Below, piece by piece: positions 51,815 to 64,000 of a stretch of DNA of 64,000 nucleotides. The stretch's first letter is position 1. Each line of letters opens with the position of its first letter. The stretch lies in contig NC_088312.1 of the NCBI RefSeq assembly GCF_910592395.1, positions 16,935,292 through 16,999,291 on the forward strand, read 5' to 3'. Both the position numbers and the translations under genes were made by a program. The notes under the pieces are model-generated. The model was not told where the DNA came from. It saw only the letters and a program-made list of their open reading frames with translations, and did not search any database. The DNA is from Lineus longissimus. Lineage: Eukaryota > Nemertea > Pilidiophora > Heteronemertea > Lineidae.

Positions 51815-53249
51815 TTACCCAACCAATACATTTCTTGACCTCAAATACATCCGTCTCATATTCCGAAGTCCAACTGCAGAACCGAATATGGCTGGTAGTG
51901 TCCTCCTTTGATGGCGTGTTCTAGACCCGGCAGACCGAAATATCTTGATGTCGTGCAGGGCGTGCTTGACCCGAACTCTGGCAGCTCGCAGTTCTCTGCC
52001 TCGACCTCTTGTTGTTACTAGGGGTGCTGCATCCGGATATCCCTGGTCAGCAAGAATGCTCAATCCTTGCGGAACATTGAGAGGTGTCATCAACCTGAAA
52101 TCAAAGAATAATAGAGAGGTTAAGATCATTTACGTGGAATGATAACATGGTAGGAATAAGATGATTTCCTTTTCTGTTCTCGCGGTAATTGTATCATGAC
52201 ATGGATGAGGTCTTACTTCCTAAAGCCAAGAACCAATTTTAAATGCAACTGAGCAAGCAAGATGGCGGAATATTACGCCATTCAGTTTTGCGTTTACGAT
52301 CGTTGGTCGGGGTCAGTGATGCTGATTATTCTTCCTCTGTCTTTCGCTCTGTGCTTGAGAGTATTAGCAATAATGTTAAGACTGTAAACCATAGCTGGGA
52401 GTAAGAGTATCTTGAATTATAAAGGTTACATGTAGCTGAGGGTGACCGGCCTGATTACATGGAAATGTTAGATATTAAAAATAGGTGCATTTATCACATC
52501 GTCTAAAAAGAGAACCAAACAATGTAAGATAATCGGGAAAATTAAATCAGCTGTTACCTGTATGACATCGCATCAGTTGTCGCACCAGTGAATCCCGACC
52601 GGCAGCCCACAACATAATTATCACCATCCACAATCACTTGATTGTTCATCACGTGCGTCTTCCTATGGCCAGAATAATACAGTTGCTGTAAGTTGCCTCG
52701 CCATGGTCTTCTTATAAGATGAGGGGTTCCATCAATTATTCCAACCGAATTTCCAGGTAATCGCGTCATCCTTTGCCACTCATAAAATGTAGGCCATCTG
52801 ACATGGCGACGGTACGTCGACAATGCCATCAAGGGGATCAATGTATCAACAATGCAATGGACGTATTGCTCATTTACATGAAATATAAGTGAAAGCAGTC
52901 CATAACTGGGATACTGTCTCATCCATATCATTAACAATAGAAGTTTATTCTTCGGCGTTAGTGCTTGCGGCCTACGTCTAGGCAGAAGAGCTTCCCGGAC
53001 GTCATCAAAAACACCATTGAACACGTCCACTGTAAGACCAGTCAACGTCCAAAATAACCGAGGCTTTTGGGCCAGTAATTCGAGCATATCTCTGCCAATC
53101 CTTGGCGAGTAAAAACGTCCAAATAAACCACTGTAAATGTCCTCGACAGAATGATCCCCAACCACCAGGGCAGCAATTAAAACGGTCATGTCCTGTAACT
53201 GCTGGAAACTAGATTCGCAGGCCAAAGCTAATAGAACTGCAATATCCAT
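51815..53249 (-). CDS. PIF/Harbinger-type transposase, two exons
   Basis: Coding exons on the minus strand are 53249-52558 and 52094-51815, with donor acag|gtaaca and acceptor atttcag|gttgat. Together they give exactly 323 codons plus stop. The start ATG at 53249 begins MDIAVLLALA; an acceptor-like ctgtgtacag just upstream suggests a 5' UTR intron, so the longer upstream frame is not used. A helix-turn-helix region (LTPKNKLLLLMIWMRQYPS) lies near residues 97-130. The DDE nuclease shows D173 in GIIDGTPHLIR, YSGHRKTHV, and D247 in ILADQGYP. The expected third acidic residue in the R-x2-V-E helix is K274 (ARVRVKHAL), so catalysis is probably lost. The length is slightly under the usual 350-400. 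It could be a dead copy or a domesticated gene. Confidence 0.85.
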
Positions 53250-53671
53250 TGCGCCAACCTGTACACAGACTAGACGAAAATTAAGCACATGGTCGCTTAT
53301 TGGTTTAATCTGCAATTCAGAAAACTCATTATTTTGTGTAGGCCTATGTTTGGTCATAATCAATAAACAGGACTGAAAACATCACCTAACTCATTCCCTT
53401 TTGACATGTAATCGACATTATGCCTAATTCAAGTTATATCATGTTGATCACACCTATTACATGACTTGTGTCATCATTACAGCATACCATGATCTGGGAT
53501 TTTTGAATTTTAGAACTGTTCTCTTCAGAGGACAACTCTATTGGGATATTTCCCTCAATCAGTGAACTTCCAAAGTGAGCATTTATCGTGTCATGGCAAT
53601 GATAACTATCTCGGTCTACCCTTCCTATTTGATTTTTTTTCCAATTTAAAATTGTTCAGTTGCCAGTAATT

Positions 53672-54763
53672 AGTCTCCGCCACGGCACGTAGTGGCCGTG
53701 AGAGGACTCTTGTGTTAGCTAGAGACTTCCTCGGCCAAACCAACCTCTACCCAGGGCGCTAATTTGTCTATGCTTATGTACACGTTCCAGTGCTTGCAGG
53801 TGCATTGAAATTGTCGTAATTTTGTGAAGATATGACACGAAGTTTTGAAAAACCTACACGGTAATTAAATATACTCTTCTTACGTATTGTGAGTGCATTT
53901 CTTTATCCATGTCCCCATCGGCAGCAGGTGTTTTATATCAGCTTAAATTGTGGTTGTTTTGTTGCATTTTCACAACAATGTAAACGATTGATGACCGGCT
54001 AGTCGCCATGTTTTCCGGGGATGTTCATTTGTTTTGATGCCACAAAGAATCCTGGGAGCAGCATACTTTACTCAGTGCCACATATGTACTGCGAGCATAT
54101 TCTGCACTGAGGCGGGATATCAGGCTAGTGCACTCAGAAATGACTGTTCGTTTGTTTCAAGAATTGTGGGATGGGACCAGAAAGTATTGGCGGCGTGTGC
54201 TGGTTTCGTAGCAAATTTGTCCAATTCGATCATTATCCCTTAATCATTGGAACAAAGCGTGAAGTTATTATGTGTGCTCAGCATTATTTTGTACCTTGGA
54301 TCAAATACTGGCAGCGCTGTAATTCCTCGTATTTGAGGAGTGGTTTCGGCTCTTTGTCCGAAAATACTAATAGGTCTCCACTTTATACGATGTATCTGTA
54401 ATCATAGCATGAATAGTGTACCTACTGCCTTCGGGCTTGCCGAAACTGTACTAGCTAATTGTTTGGATTACATACCCTTATTCGTACGTGTAGTTGTGCA
54501 CTCTATCTAGGTCGGCTTTTCCTTGAAATTAATCTTTGAATTGAGCCCTGAATAAGGTTGTTCATTCCGGGTAGCCTACTTGAATCAGAATAGGTATTGT
54601 TGTCTATCGTACATCTGACAGATTTCTAGTGCAATATCCCAAAGGTATCGGGCATGATAATGAACAGCCGACTAATTCAATGGATTTCACTCAATAAAAC
54701 CAAGCAGCTACACGAACGCCACACATCTTCACCACTAAAGCATTCCATGCCGTGGCGGAGACT
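53672..54763. mobile_element. Inverted-repeat-bounded 1.1-kb element
   Basis: The 16 bases agtctccgccacggca at 53672-53687 are exactly reverse-complemented at 54748-54763. The interior has no transposase domain. No matching target duplication is seen, so the true ends may lie slightly outside. It lies upstream of the transposase gene and could be a non-autonomous relative or part of the same Harbinger copy. Confidence 0.6.
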
Positions 54764-54890
54764 TCAGAGTATGCCTGCAGACTCAACTGACAACTCTAGT
54801 TAACTCCATTTTGGTCCTAATATACATGTACCTGCTTCAATAGCAATTAAATCTTTTAATCTTAATCTATAAATGCCAGGTTTTTTTTAA

Positions 54891-55124
54891 TTAAGGCGGT
54901 GGGTGATATATGACCCCCTCAGTCCAGAAATGTATCTGAAAAAAGAGTCACATTTACTAATAGTAGCATTTTGCAGTACCCCCTACAGGTGGCGCCCTCA
55001 ACAGCCCACCAAAATTTCTAAATTTTCCAATGCTCTTTCCATCATTGATTGACATCTATCAAAATTCAGGCAAAACGGAGGGGGTCATATATCACCCTCC
55101 AATAGAAATCCGCCTGAATCTTAA
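54891..55124. mobile_element. MITE-like element with 20-bp inverted repeats and TTAA flanks
   Basis: gggtgatatatgaccccctc (54901-54920) is perfectly reverse-complemented at 55078-55097. Outside it, ggcgg faces ccgcc, and TTAA lies at 54891-54894 and 55121-55124. TTAA is the piggyBac target, but the two outer spacers differ by several bases, so the class is tentative. Confidence 0.65.
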
Positions 55125-56589
55125 AAACTGGCACCTAGAAACTTCATATTTGGTTGGAACTTGCCGTATACGCAAATATGTTTGCAAATAAAAATTGCTT
55201 TGGGTACCGTGTAAAATTATTCCTTTCGAAAACTTGTAATTCTAATAGTATTTCAGTTACCATAGTATATGCAAATTTTGTTCCTCGTGAAAATGCCTGT
55301 AATAGACCAACCACAAAATATTTTACCTGCCAAAATATTTGCTTAATACGTGGAGAACTTGTATTGGGTGATCATGATGGATGAGTTTGATATGTGAATC
55401 GAATTCAAAATGGCCAACTGGTGGTCAATTTGCATCTAAGAAATGTATTTAAACCACAATACCTTCTGAAGGAAGGGGGTACAGATGCTTCATATTTGCT
55501 GAGAACTTGTGTTAGGTGATGATCTTAAGAGGGCAAAAATTGCATTTATATGACAAAATGAGGATATTCTGAGCATTTGGTATGAAAGCGGAATATCTAG
55601 TTGGCTTTATGGTCATGTGTGTGTGTGCATTTAACCTTAGTTGGATCTTCTTTTTGTACCAAAAGCAAGGGGTATGCTGCAAAAAGCATGTTAAACAAGA
55701 TTGATCTTTGTAATAATAAAATAGCAGTTTCAAATAAGATGAACTTGTCTTGTTGTCTTGAGTGAGTCTTCAAGGGACCCTCCATTAAGTATGTACGCAT
55801 GGAAGTAAGAATTTTTTAACCCCCTTCCCTTGTACGCTAAAAAGGCCAGGATGTAAAGAATTGATGGACTGGTATACGCAATTTCCTTTAAAAATCTCAA
55901 GACCCCCCCCCCCGTGTGTACATACTTAATGGATGGCCCATATGAGGCAAGGAGTTGTGTAACAAGAGTGAATGCATCTTTCCTAAAAATGTTCTGGTGT
56001 CTTAATCACCGACACATTCTACATTGTCTGCAATAAAAACCGTACAAAGGATCGAGGCCTTTTAATTATATTGCTCACTCTACACCCTGTATTTCTGTTC
56101 AATGTTTGGGACGTGTATCAAGTGAGTGAAATGTTAAATGAAAAACACTGAAAATGTTATTTGAGTGCTGCAACACTGTCAGATGCTTACAGTAATACAG
56201 TCTTATACAATCGTGTCCCTATTCAGCCCTTTATTTTGCCCTACTTCATGGACATCTTTGACCCTAAGTCAGGGACATTTTGTCACAGGAAAAAAATCTC
56301 TGGGATAAAGCAGGCCTCCCAATTACATGGTTTCTACACCCTTAAAGCAAGTAAAGGGAGTCCCCAAATTAGCAAAGGCACAACATAGTCCCTGATTTAG
56401 GGTAAAAAATGAAGAATGTGCCTGATTTCATGAAATTCAATGGAAGCAGGCTTTAGGCTTTGGGACTCTGAATCCTTTTACACATGTCTTGGACTTTTCA
56501 TCCGTGTTGTTAGGACCAGAAAGCTTTGTGAGGACCAGTACAAACAGCTCACATTCACCACCAGCAGAGGGCACCATCATACAGTATCA
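55125..56589. other. Spacer without a recognisable gene
   Basis: Short frames only, none with a domain. It holds a (gt)n run near 55615, a poly-C run near 55905 and the inverted repeat listed next. Confidence 0.5.
55782..55932. repeat. Inverted-repeat element with poly-C interior
   Basis: ccattaagtatgtac (55782-55796) is the exact reverse complement of gtacatacttaatgg (55918-55932). Pairing may extend slightly outwards (ggaccct / ggccca). This is a probable small foldback element. Confidence 0.55.
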
Positions 56590-57150
56590 TCCCAAGAAAC
56601 ATTGCAGCCTTTTGGTCTTTACAATCGCCTAATAACCCCATGATAACTTGTGAGCCCCTGTCCTCGCAGAGAAAACACACTTTTGGTCTTAATAAACCCC
56701 ATGGCACTTTATGAGCCCCGGTCCCCAGAGACATTACACACTTCAGGTCTTCATAACCCCATGGCACCTTATGAGCCCCGGTCCCCAGAGTCATTGCACA
56801 CTTTTGCTTTTCACAACCCCGACCTATATTAAGAGCCCCGGTCTCCAGAGACATTACACACTTTTGGTCTTCATAATCCCATGGTACCTTATGAGCCCCG
56901 TTCCCCAGAAACATTACACACTTTTGGTCTTCATAATCCCATGGTACCTTATGAGCCCCGGTCCCAAGAAACATTACACACTTTTGGTCTTTATAATCCC
57001 ATGCCCACCTTGTGAGCCCCGGTCCCCACAGAGATTTCACCCTTTTGGGTATTCATGACCTCGTGACACCTTATGAGCCCCGGTCCTTGTCCTCACAATC
57101 ATCCAATAGGCCACATCTTCTTACGAGTCCCGGTCCTCACAGGCATTTTC
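56590..57150. repeat. 60-bp minisatellite
   Basis: About nine units of 60 bp, each with tatgagccccggtccccag, acattacacacttttggtctt and cataatcccatggcacc. Outer units are diverged, inner ones nearly identical. Several frames stay open on both strands because 60 is divisible by three. Confidence 0.9.
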
Positions 57151-57307
57151 TAACATACTGTCCAGAGAAACAATTGGTCATGATTAGGCATGATTTTGGA
57201 TGTCCTCAAACTCATTTGTGAGAACAGCTTGTTAACACCACCTCTAGAAACCATGGTCCCCATACTTGGGGTTCTCGTCAGTGTCCTCACAGAAATAGGT
57301 AAACGCG

Positions 57308-60300
57308 TATGTGTGTGTGCGTGTGTGTGCGGTGCGTTTGACCGCGGTGAATAAGACACGCTTCACGCCGAGAAAGCGTTCGCGACTGATTCTGGACGGG
57401 AACATTTGCTCGCCTCCGGCTATGAACCCGTCTGGATGTGTTGTGATGGCGTCTTGGCCCTGTCGAGTTTACGGTCGGTTATTCGTATATCTGCGTCTGT
57501 GTGCGGTGCATTTGACCGCGGTGACTAAGACACACTTCACGCCGAGAAACCGTTTGGACTGATACTGGACGGGAACATTTGCTCGCCTCCGGCTATGAAC
57601 CTGTCTGGATGTGTTGTAATAGACCTTGGCCCTGTCAAGTTAACTGTAGGTTATTCGTATATCTGCGTGAGTGTGCGGTGCGTTTGACCGCGGTGAATAA
57701 GACACGCTTCACGCCAAGAAACCGTTTGCGACTGATTCTGGACGGGAACATTTGCTCGCCTCTGGCAATGAACCCGACTGGCTGGTTGAGATGGCCCCTT
57801 GGCCCTGTCGAGTTTACGGTGGGTTATTCGTATATCTGCGTGTGTGTGCGGTGCGTTTGACCGCGGTGAATAAGACACGCTTCACGCCGAGAAACCGTTC
57901 GCGACTTATTCTGGACGGGAACATTTGCTCGCCTCCGGCTATGAACCCGTCTGGCTGGTTGAGATGGCCCCTTGGCCCTGTCGAGTTTACGGTGGGTTAT
58001 TCGTATATCTGCGTGTGTGTGCGGTGCGTTTGACCGCGGTGAATAAGACACGCTTCACGCCGAGAAACCATTCGCGACTGATACTGGATGGGAACATTTG
58101 CTCGCCTCCGGCTATGAACCCGTCTGGATGTGTTGTGATGGTGCCTTGGCCCTGTCGAGTTTACGGTCGGTTATTCATGTATATGCGTGTGTGTGCGTGT
58201 GTGTGCGGTGCGTTTGACCGCGGTGAATAAGACACGCTTCACGCCGAGAAAGCGTTCGCGACTGATTCTGGACGGGAACATTTGCTCGCCTCCGGCTATG
58301 AACCCGTCTGGATGTGTTGTGATGGCGTCTTGGCCCTGTCGAGTTTACGGTTGGTTATTCGTATATCTGCGTCTGTGTGCGATGCATTTGACTGCGGTGA
58401 ATAAGACACACTTCACGCCGAGAAACCGTTTGCGACTGATACTTGACAGGAACATTTGCTCGCCTCCGGCTATGAACCTGTATGGATGTGTTGTAATTGA
58501 CCTTGGCCCTGTCAAGTTTACGGTAGGTTATTCGTATATCTGCGTGTGTGTGCAGTGCGTTTGACCGAACTCAATCAGACACGCTTCACGCCGAGAAACC
58601 GTTTGCGACTGATTCTTCACGGGAACATTTGCTCGCCTCCGGCTATGAACCCTTCTGGATGTGTTGTGATGGCGCCTTCGCCCTGTCGAGTTTACAATCG
58701 GTTATTCGTATATCTGCGTGTGTGTGCGGTGCGTTTGACCGCGGTAAATAAGACACACTTCAAGCCGAGAAACCGTTTGCGACTGATTCTGGACGGGAAC
58801 ATTTGCTCGCCTCCGGCTATGAACCCGTCTGGCTGGTTGAGATGGCCCCTTGGCCCTGTCGAGTTTACGGTGGGTTATTCGTATATCTGCGTGTGTGTGC
58901 GGTGCGTTTGACCGCGGTGAATAAGACAAGCTTCACGCCGAGAAACCATTCGCGACTGATACTGGATGGGAACATTTGCTCGCCTCCGGCTATGAACCCG
59001 TCTGGATGTGTTGTGATAGCGCCTTGGCCCTGTCGAGTTTACGGTGGGTTATTCATGTATATGTGTGTGTGTGCGTGTGCGGTGCGTTTGACCGCGGTGA
59101 ATAAGACACGCTTCACGCCGAGAAAGCGTTCGCGACTGATTCTGGACGGGAACATTTGCTCGCCTCCGGCTATGAACCCGTCTGGATGTGTTGTGATGGC
59201 GTCTTGGCCCTGTCGAGTTTACGGTCGGTTATTCGCATATCTGCGTCTGTGTGCGGTGCATTTGACCGCAGTGAATAAGACACACTTCACGCCCAGAAAC
59301 CATTTGCGACTGATACTGGACGGGAACATTTGCTCGCCTCCGGCTATGAACCTGTCTGGATGTGTTGTAATAGACCTTGGCCCTGTCAAGTTTTCGGTAA
59401 GTTATTCGTATATCTGCGTGTGTGTGCGGTGCGTTTGACCGAACTGAATAAGACACGCTTCACACCGAGAAACCGTTTGCGACGGATTCTGGACAGGAAC
59501 ATTTGCTGCCCTCCGGCTATGAACCCTTCTGGATGTGTTGTGATGGCGTCTTGGCCCTGTCGAGTTTACAATCGGTTATTCGTATATCTGCGTGTGTGTG
59601 CGGTGCGTTTGACCGCGGTAAATAAGACACACTTCAAGCCGAGAAACCGTTTGCGACTGATTCTGGACGGGAACATTTGCTCGCCTCCGGCTATGAACCC
59701 GTCTGGCTGGTTGAGATGGCCCCTTGGCCCTGTCGAGTTTACGGTGGGTTATTCGTATATCTGCGTGTGTGTGCGGTGCGTTTGACCGCGGTGAATAAGA
59801 CAAGCTTCACGCCGAGAAACCATTTGCGACTGATACTGGATGGGAACATTTGCTCGCCTCTGGCTATGAACCCGACTGGCTGGTTGAGATGGCCCCTTGG
59901 CCCTGTCGAGTTTACGGTGGGTTATTCGTATATCTGCGTGTGTGTGCGGTGCGTTTGACCGCGGCGAATAAGACACGCTTCACGTCGAGAAACCATTCGC
60001 GACTGATACTGGATGGGAACATTTGCTCGCCTCCGGCTATGAACCCGTCTGGATGTGTTGTGATGGTGCCTTGGCCCTGTCGAGTTTACGGTCGGTTATT
60101 CATGTATATGTGTGTGTGTGCGTGTGTGTGCGGTGCGTTTGACCGCGGTGAATAAGACACGCTTCACGCCGAGAAAGCGTTCGCGACTGATTCTGGACGG
60201 GAACATTTGCTCGCCTCCGGCTATGAACCCGTCTGGATGTGTTGTGATGGCGTCTTGGCCCTGTCGAGTTTACGGTCGGTTATTCGTATATCTGCGTCTG

Positions 60301-63300
60301 TGTGCGATGCATTTGACTGCGGTGAATAAGACACACTTCACGCCGAGAAACCGTTTGCGACTGATACTTGACAGGAACATTTGCTCGCCTCCGGCTATGA
60401 ACCTGTTTGGATGTGTTGTAATTGACCTTGGCCCTGTCAAGTTTACGGTAGGTTATTCGTATATCTGCGTGTGTGTGCAGTGCGTTTGACCGAACTCAAT
60501 CAGACACGCTTCACGCCGAGAAACCGTTTGCGACTGATTCTTCACGGGAACATTTGCTCGCCTCTGGCTATGAACCCTTCTGGATGTGTTGTGATGGCGC
60601 CTTCGCCCTGTCGAGTTTACAATCGGTTATTCGTATATCTGCGTGTGTGTGCGGTGCGTTTGACCGCGGTAAATAAGACACACTTCAAGCCGAGAAACCG
60701 TTTGCGACTGATTCTGGACGGGAACATTTGCTCGCCTCCGGCTATGAACCCGTCTGGCTGGTTGAGATGGCCCCTTGGCCCTGTCGAGTTTACGGTGGGT
60801 TATTCGTATATCTGCGTGTGTGTGCGGTGCGTTTGACCGCGGTGAATAAGACAAGCTTCACGCCGAGAAACCATTCGCAACTGATACTGGATGGGAACAT
60901 TTGCTCGCCTCCGGCTATGAACCCGTCTGGATGTGTTGTGATAGCGCCTTGGCCCTGTCGAGTTTACGGTGGGTTATTCATGTATATGTGTGTGTGTGCG
61001 TGTGCGGTGCGTTTGACCGCGGTGAATAAGACACGCTTCACGCCGAGAAAGCGTTCGCGACTGATTCTGGACGGGAACATTTGCTCGCCTCCGGCTATGA
61101 ACCCGTCTGGATGTGTTGTGATGGCGTCTTGGCCCTGTCGAGTTTACGGTCGGTTATTCGTATATCTGCGTCTGTGTGCGGTGCATTTGACCGCAGTGAA
61201 TAAGACACACTTCACGCCCAGAAACCATTTGCAACTGATACTGGACGGGAACATTTGCTCGCCTCCGGCTATGAACCTGTCTGGATGTGTTGTAATAGAC
61301 CTTGGCCCTGTCAAGTTTTCGGTAAGTTATTCGTATATCTGCGCGTGTGTGCGGTGCGTTTGACCGAACTGAATAAGACACGCTTCACACCGAGAAACCG
61401 TTTGCGACGGATTCTGGACGGGAACATTTGCTGCCCTCCGGCTATGAACCCTTCTGGATGTGTTGTGATGGCGCCTTGGCCCTGTTGTGTTTACGGTGGG
61501 TTATTCGTATTTCTGCGTGTGTGTGCGGTGCGTTTGACCGCGGTGAATAAGACACGCTTCACGCCGAGAAACCATTTGCGACTGATACTGGATGGGAACA
61601 TTTGCTCGCCTCTGGCTATGAACCCGACTGGCTGGTTGAGATGGCCCCTTGGCCCTGTCGAGTTTACGGTGGGTTATTCGTATATCTGCGTGTGTGTGCG
61701 GTGCGTTTGACCGCAGTGAATAAGACACGCTTCACGCCGAGAAACCGTTCGCGACTTATTCTGGACGGGAACATTTGCTCGCCTCCGGCTATGAACCCGT
61801 CTGGCTGGTTGAGATGGCCCCTTGGCCCTGTCGAGTTTACGGTGGGTTATTCGTATATCTGCGTGTGTGTGCGGTGCGTTTGAACGCGGTGAATAAGACA
61901 CGCTTCACGCCGAGAAACCATTCGCGACTGATACTGGATGGGAACATTTGCTCGCCTCCGGCTATGAACCCGTCTGGATGTGTTGTGATGGTGCCTTGGC
62001 CCTGTCGAGTTTACGGTCGGTTATTCATGTATATGCGTGTGTGTGCGTGTGTGTGCGGTGCGTTTGACCGCGGTGAATAAGACACGCTTCACGCCGAGAA
62101 AGCGTTCGCGACTGATTCTGGACGGGAACATTTGCTCGCCTCCGGCTATGAACCCGTCTGGATGTGTTGTGATGGCGTCTTGGCCCTGTCGAGTTTACGG
62201 TCGGTTATTCGTATATCTGCGTCTGTGTGCGATGCATTTGACTACGGTGAATAAGACACACTTCACGCCGAGAAACCGTTTGCGACTGATACTTGACAGG
62301 AACATTTGCTCGCCTCCGGCTATGAACCTGTTTGGATGTGTTGTAATTGACCTTGGCCCTGTCAAGTTTACGGTAGGTTATTCGTATATCTGCGTGTGTG
62401 TGCAGTGCGTTTGACCGAACTCAATCAGACACGCTTCACGCCGAGAAACCGTTTGCGACTGATTCTTCACGGGAACATTTGCTCGCCTCCGGCTATGAAC
62501 CCTTCTGGATGTGTTGTGATGGCGCCTTCGCCCTGTCGAGTTTACAATCTGTTATTCGTATATCTGCGTGTGTGTGCGGTGCGTTTGACCGCGGTAAATA
62601 AGACACACTTCAAGCCGAGAAACCGTTTGCGACTGATTCTGGACGGGAACATTTGCTCGCCTCCGGCTATGAACCCGTCTGGCTGGTTGAGATGGCCCCT
62701 TGGCCCTGTCGAGTTTACGGTGGGTTATTCGTATATCTGCGTGTGTGTGCGGTGCGTTTGACCGCGGTGAATATGACAAGCTTCACGCCGAGAAACCATT
62801 CGCGACTGATACTGGATGGGAACATTTGCTCGCCTCCGGCTATGAACCCGTCTGGATGTGTTGTGATAGCGCCTTGGCCCTGTCGAGTTTACGGTGGGTT
62901 ATTCATGTATATGTGTGTGTGTGCGTGTGCGGTGCGTTTGACCGCGGTGAATAAGACACGCTTCACGCCGAGAAAGCGTTCGCGACTGATTCTGGACGGG
63001 AACATTTGCTCGCCTCCGGCTATGAACCCGTCTGGATGTGTTGTGATGGCGTCTTGGCCCTGTCGAGTTTACGGTCGGTTATTCGCATATCTGCGTCTGT
63101 GTGCGGTGCATTTGACCGCAGTGAATAAGACACACTTCACGCCCAGAAACCATTTGCGACTGATACTGGACGGGAACATTTGCTCGCCTCCGGCTATGAA
63201 CCTGTCTGGATGTGTTGTAATAGACCTTGGCCCTGTCAAGTTTTCGGTAAGTTATTCGTATATCTGCGTGTGTGTGCGGTGCGTTTGACCGAACTGAATA

Positions 63301-64000
63301 AGACACGCTTCACACCGAGAAACCGTTTGCGACGGATTCTGGACAGGAACATTTGCTGCCCTCCGGCTATGAACCCTTCTGGATGTGTTGTGATGGCGTC
63401 TTGGCCCTGTCGAGTTTACAATCGGTTATTCGTATATCTGCGTGTGTGTGCGGTGCGTTTGACCGCGGTAAATAAGACACACTTCAAGCCGAGAAACCGT
63501 TTGCGACTGATTCTGGACGGGAACATTTGCTCGCCTCCGGCTATGAACCCGTCTGGCTGGTTGAGATGGCCCCTTGGCCCTGTCGAGTTTACGGTGGGTT
63601 ATTCGTATATCTGCGTGTGTGTGCGGTGCGTTTGACCGCGGTGAATAAGACAAGCTTCACGCCGAGAAACCATTTGCGACTGATACTGGATGGGAACATT
63701 TGCTCGCCTCTGGCTATGAACCCGACTGGCTGGTTGAGATGGCCCCTTGGCCCTGTCGAGTTTACGGTGGGTTATTCGTATATCTGCGTGTGTGTGCGGT
63801 GCGTTTGACCGCGGCGAATAAGACACGCTTCACGCCGAGAAACCATTCGCGACTGATACTGGATGGGAACATTTGCTCGCCTCCGGCTATGAACCCGTCT
63901 GGATGTGTTGTGATGGTGCCTTGGCCCTGTCGAGTTTACGGTCGGTTATTCATGTATATGTGTGTGTGTGCGTGTGTGTGCGGTGCGTTTGACCGCGGTG
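57308..64000. repeat. 173-bp satellite in a 1925-bp higher-order unit
   Basis: Monomers of about 173 bp contain gtgcgtttgaccgcggtgaa, gggaacatttgctcgcctcc and ccttggccctgtcgagttta, with a (gt)n-rich stretch of variable length. Private variants recur every 1925 bp; for example the same variant segments start at 58803, 60728 and 62653, and at 58187, 60112 and 62037. That is about 11 monomers per unit. The array continues past the window end. Frames up to 211 codons are open on both strands and recur with the same period; they are by-products of stop-poor repeats. Confidence 0.95.

Noticed and set aside
57311-63826. Frames up to 211 codons in the 173-bp satellite
   Set aside because: Both strands are open in the same places and the frames recur at the 1925-bp repeat period; the monomer length is not a multiple of three, so the reading changes from monomer to monomer.

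Overview
This window looks like nuclear DNA of an animal, most likely a marine invertebrate. The evidence is short GT-AG exons in long introns, metazoan domain families (KMT5A-like SET, SANT/Myb-like, Harbinger transposase), many foldback/MITE-like elements, and large satellite arrays. The species cannot be fixed from the sequence. Some dispersed repeats end in an AGCTCACC..GGTGAGCTAAAA hairpin that I associate, from memory only, with mollusc, amphioxus or echinoderm genomes.

Layout. 1-22035: an AT-rich satellite of long (about 260 bp) and short (about 130 bp) monomers with kilobase-scale segment duplications. 22036-24697: single-copy spacer with small hairpins. 24698-26416: a minisatellite of about 64 bp. 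26737-50024: one reconstructed plus-strand gene. 50214-53249: a convergent pair of Harbinger-like genes (putative partner protein on plus, transposase on minus). 53672-55932: inverted-repeat elements. 56590-57150: a 60-bp minisatellite. 57308-64000: a second satellite, about 173-bp monomers in a 1925-bp higher-order unit, running off the window.

The central gene is the main find. Phase-compatible exons can be chained by hand: a putative first exon; two exons forming a KMT5A-like SET domain; four short linker exons; eight tandem, nearly identical 90-bp exons (phase 1 at both ends, 520-bp period) each adding one 30-residue acidic repeat; a 2.4-kb exon with two zinc-binding fingers and a tyrosine-recombinase domain; several acidic or basic linker exons; and a SANT/Myb-like exon. 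Chromatin-modifying, DNA-binding and recombinase-derived modules would thus sit in one protein. From memory, related SET/finger/recombinase/SANT proteins occur in fish and invertebrates, so the architecture may not be wholly new; the eight-exon expansion is the locus-specific novelty. Two points make its present state uncertain. The recombinase exon leaves in phase 2 while the next visible exons enter in phase 1. A 3.2-kb composite mobile insertion also splits a basic linker exon, whose two halves rejoin in frame when the insertion is removed.

All gene models are hand-read from splice motifs, reading frames and recalled family motifs. No transcript evidence or database search was available.
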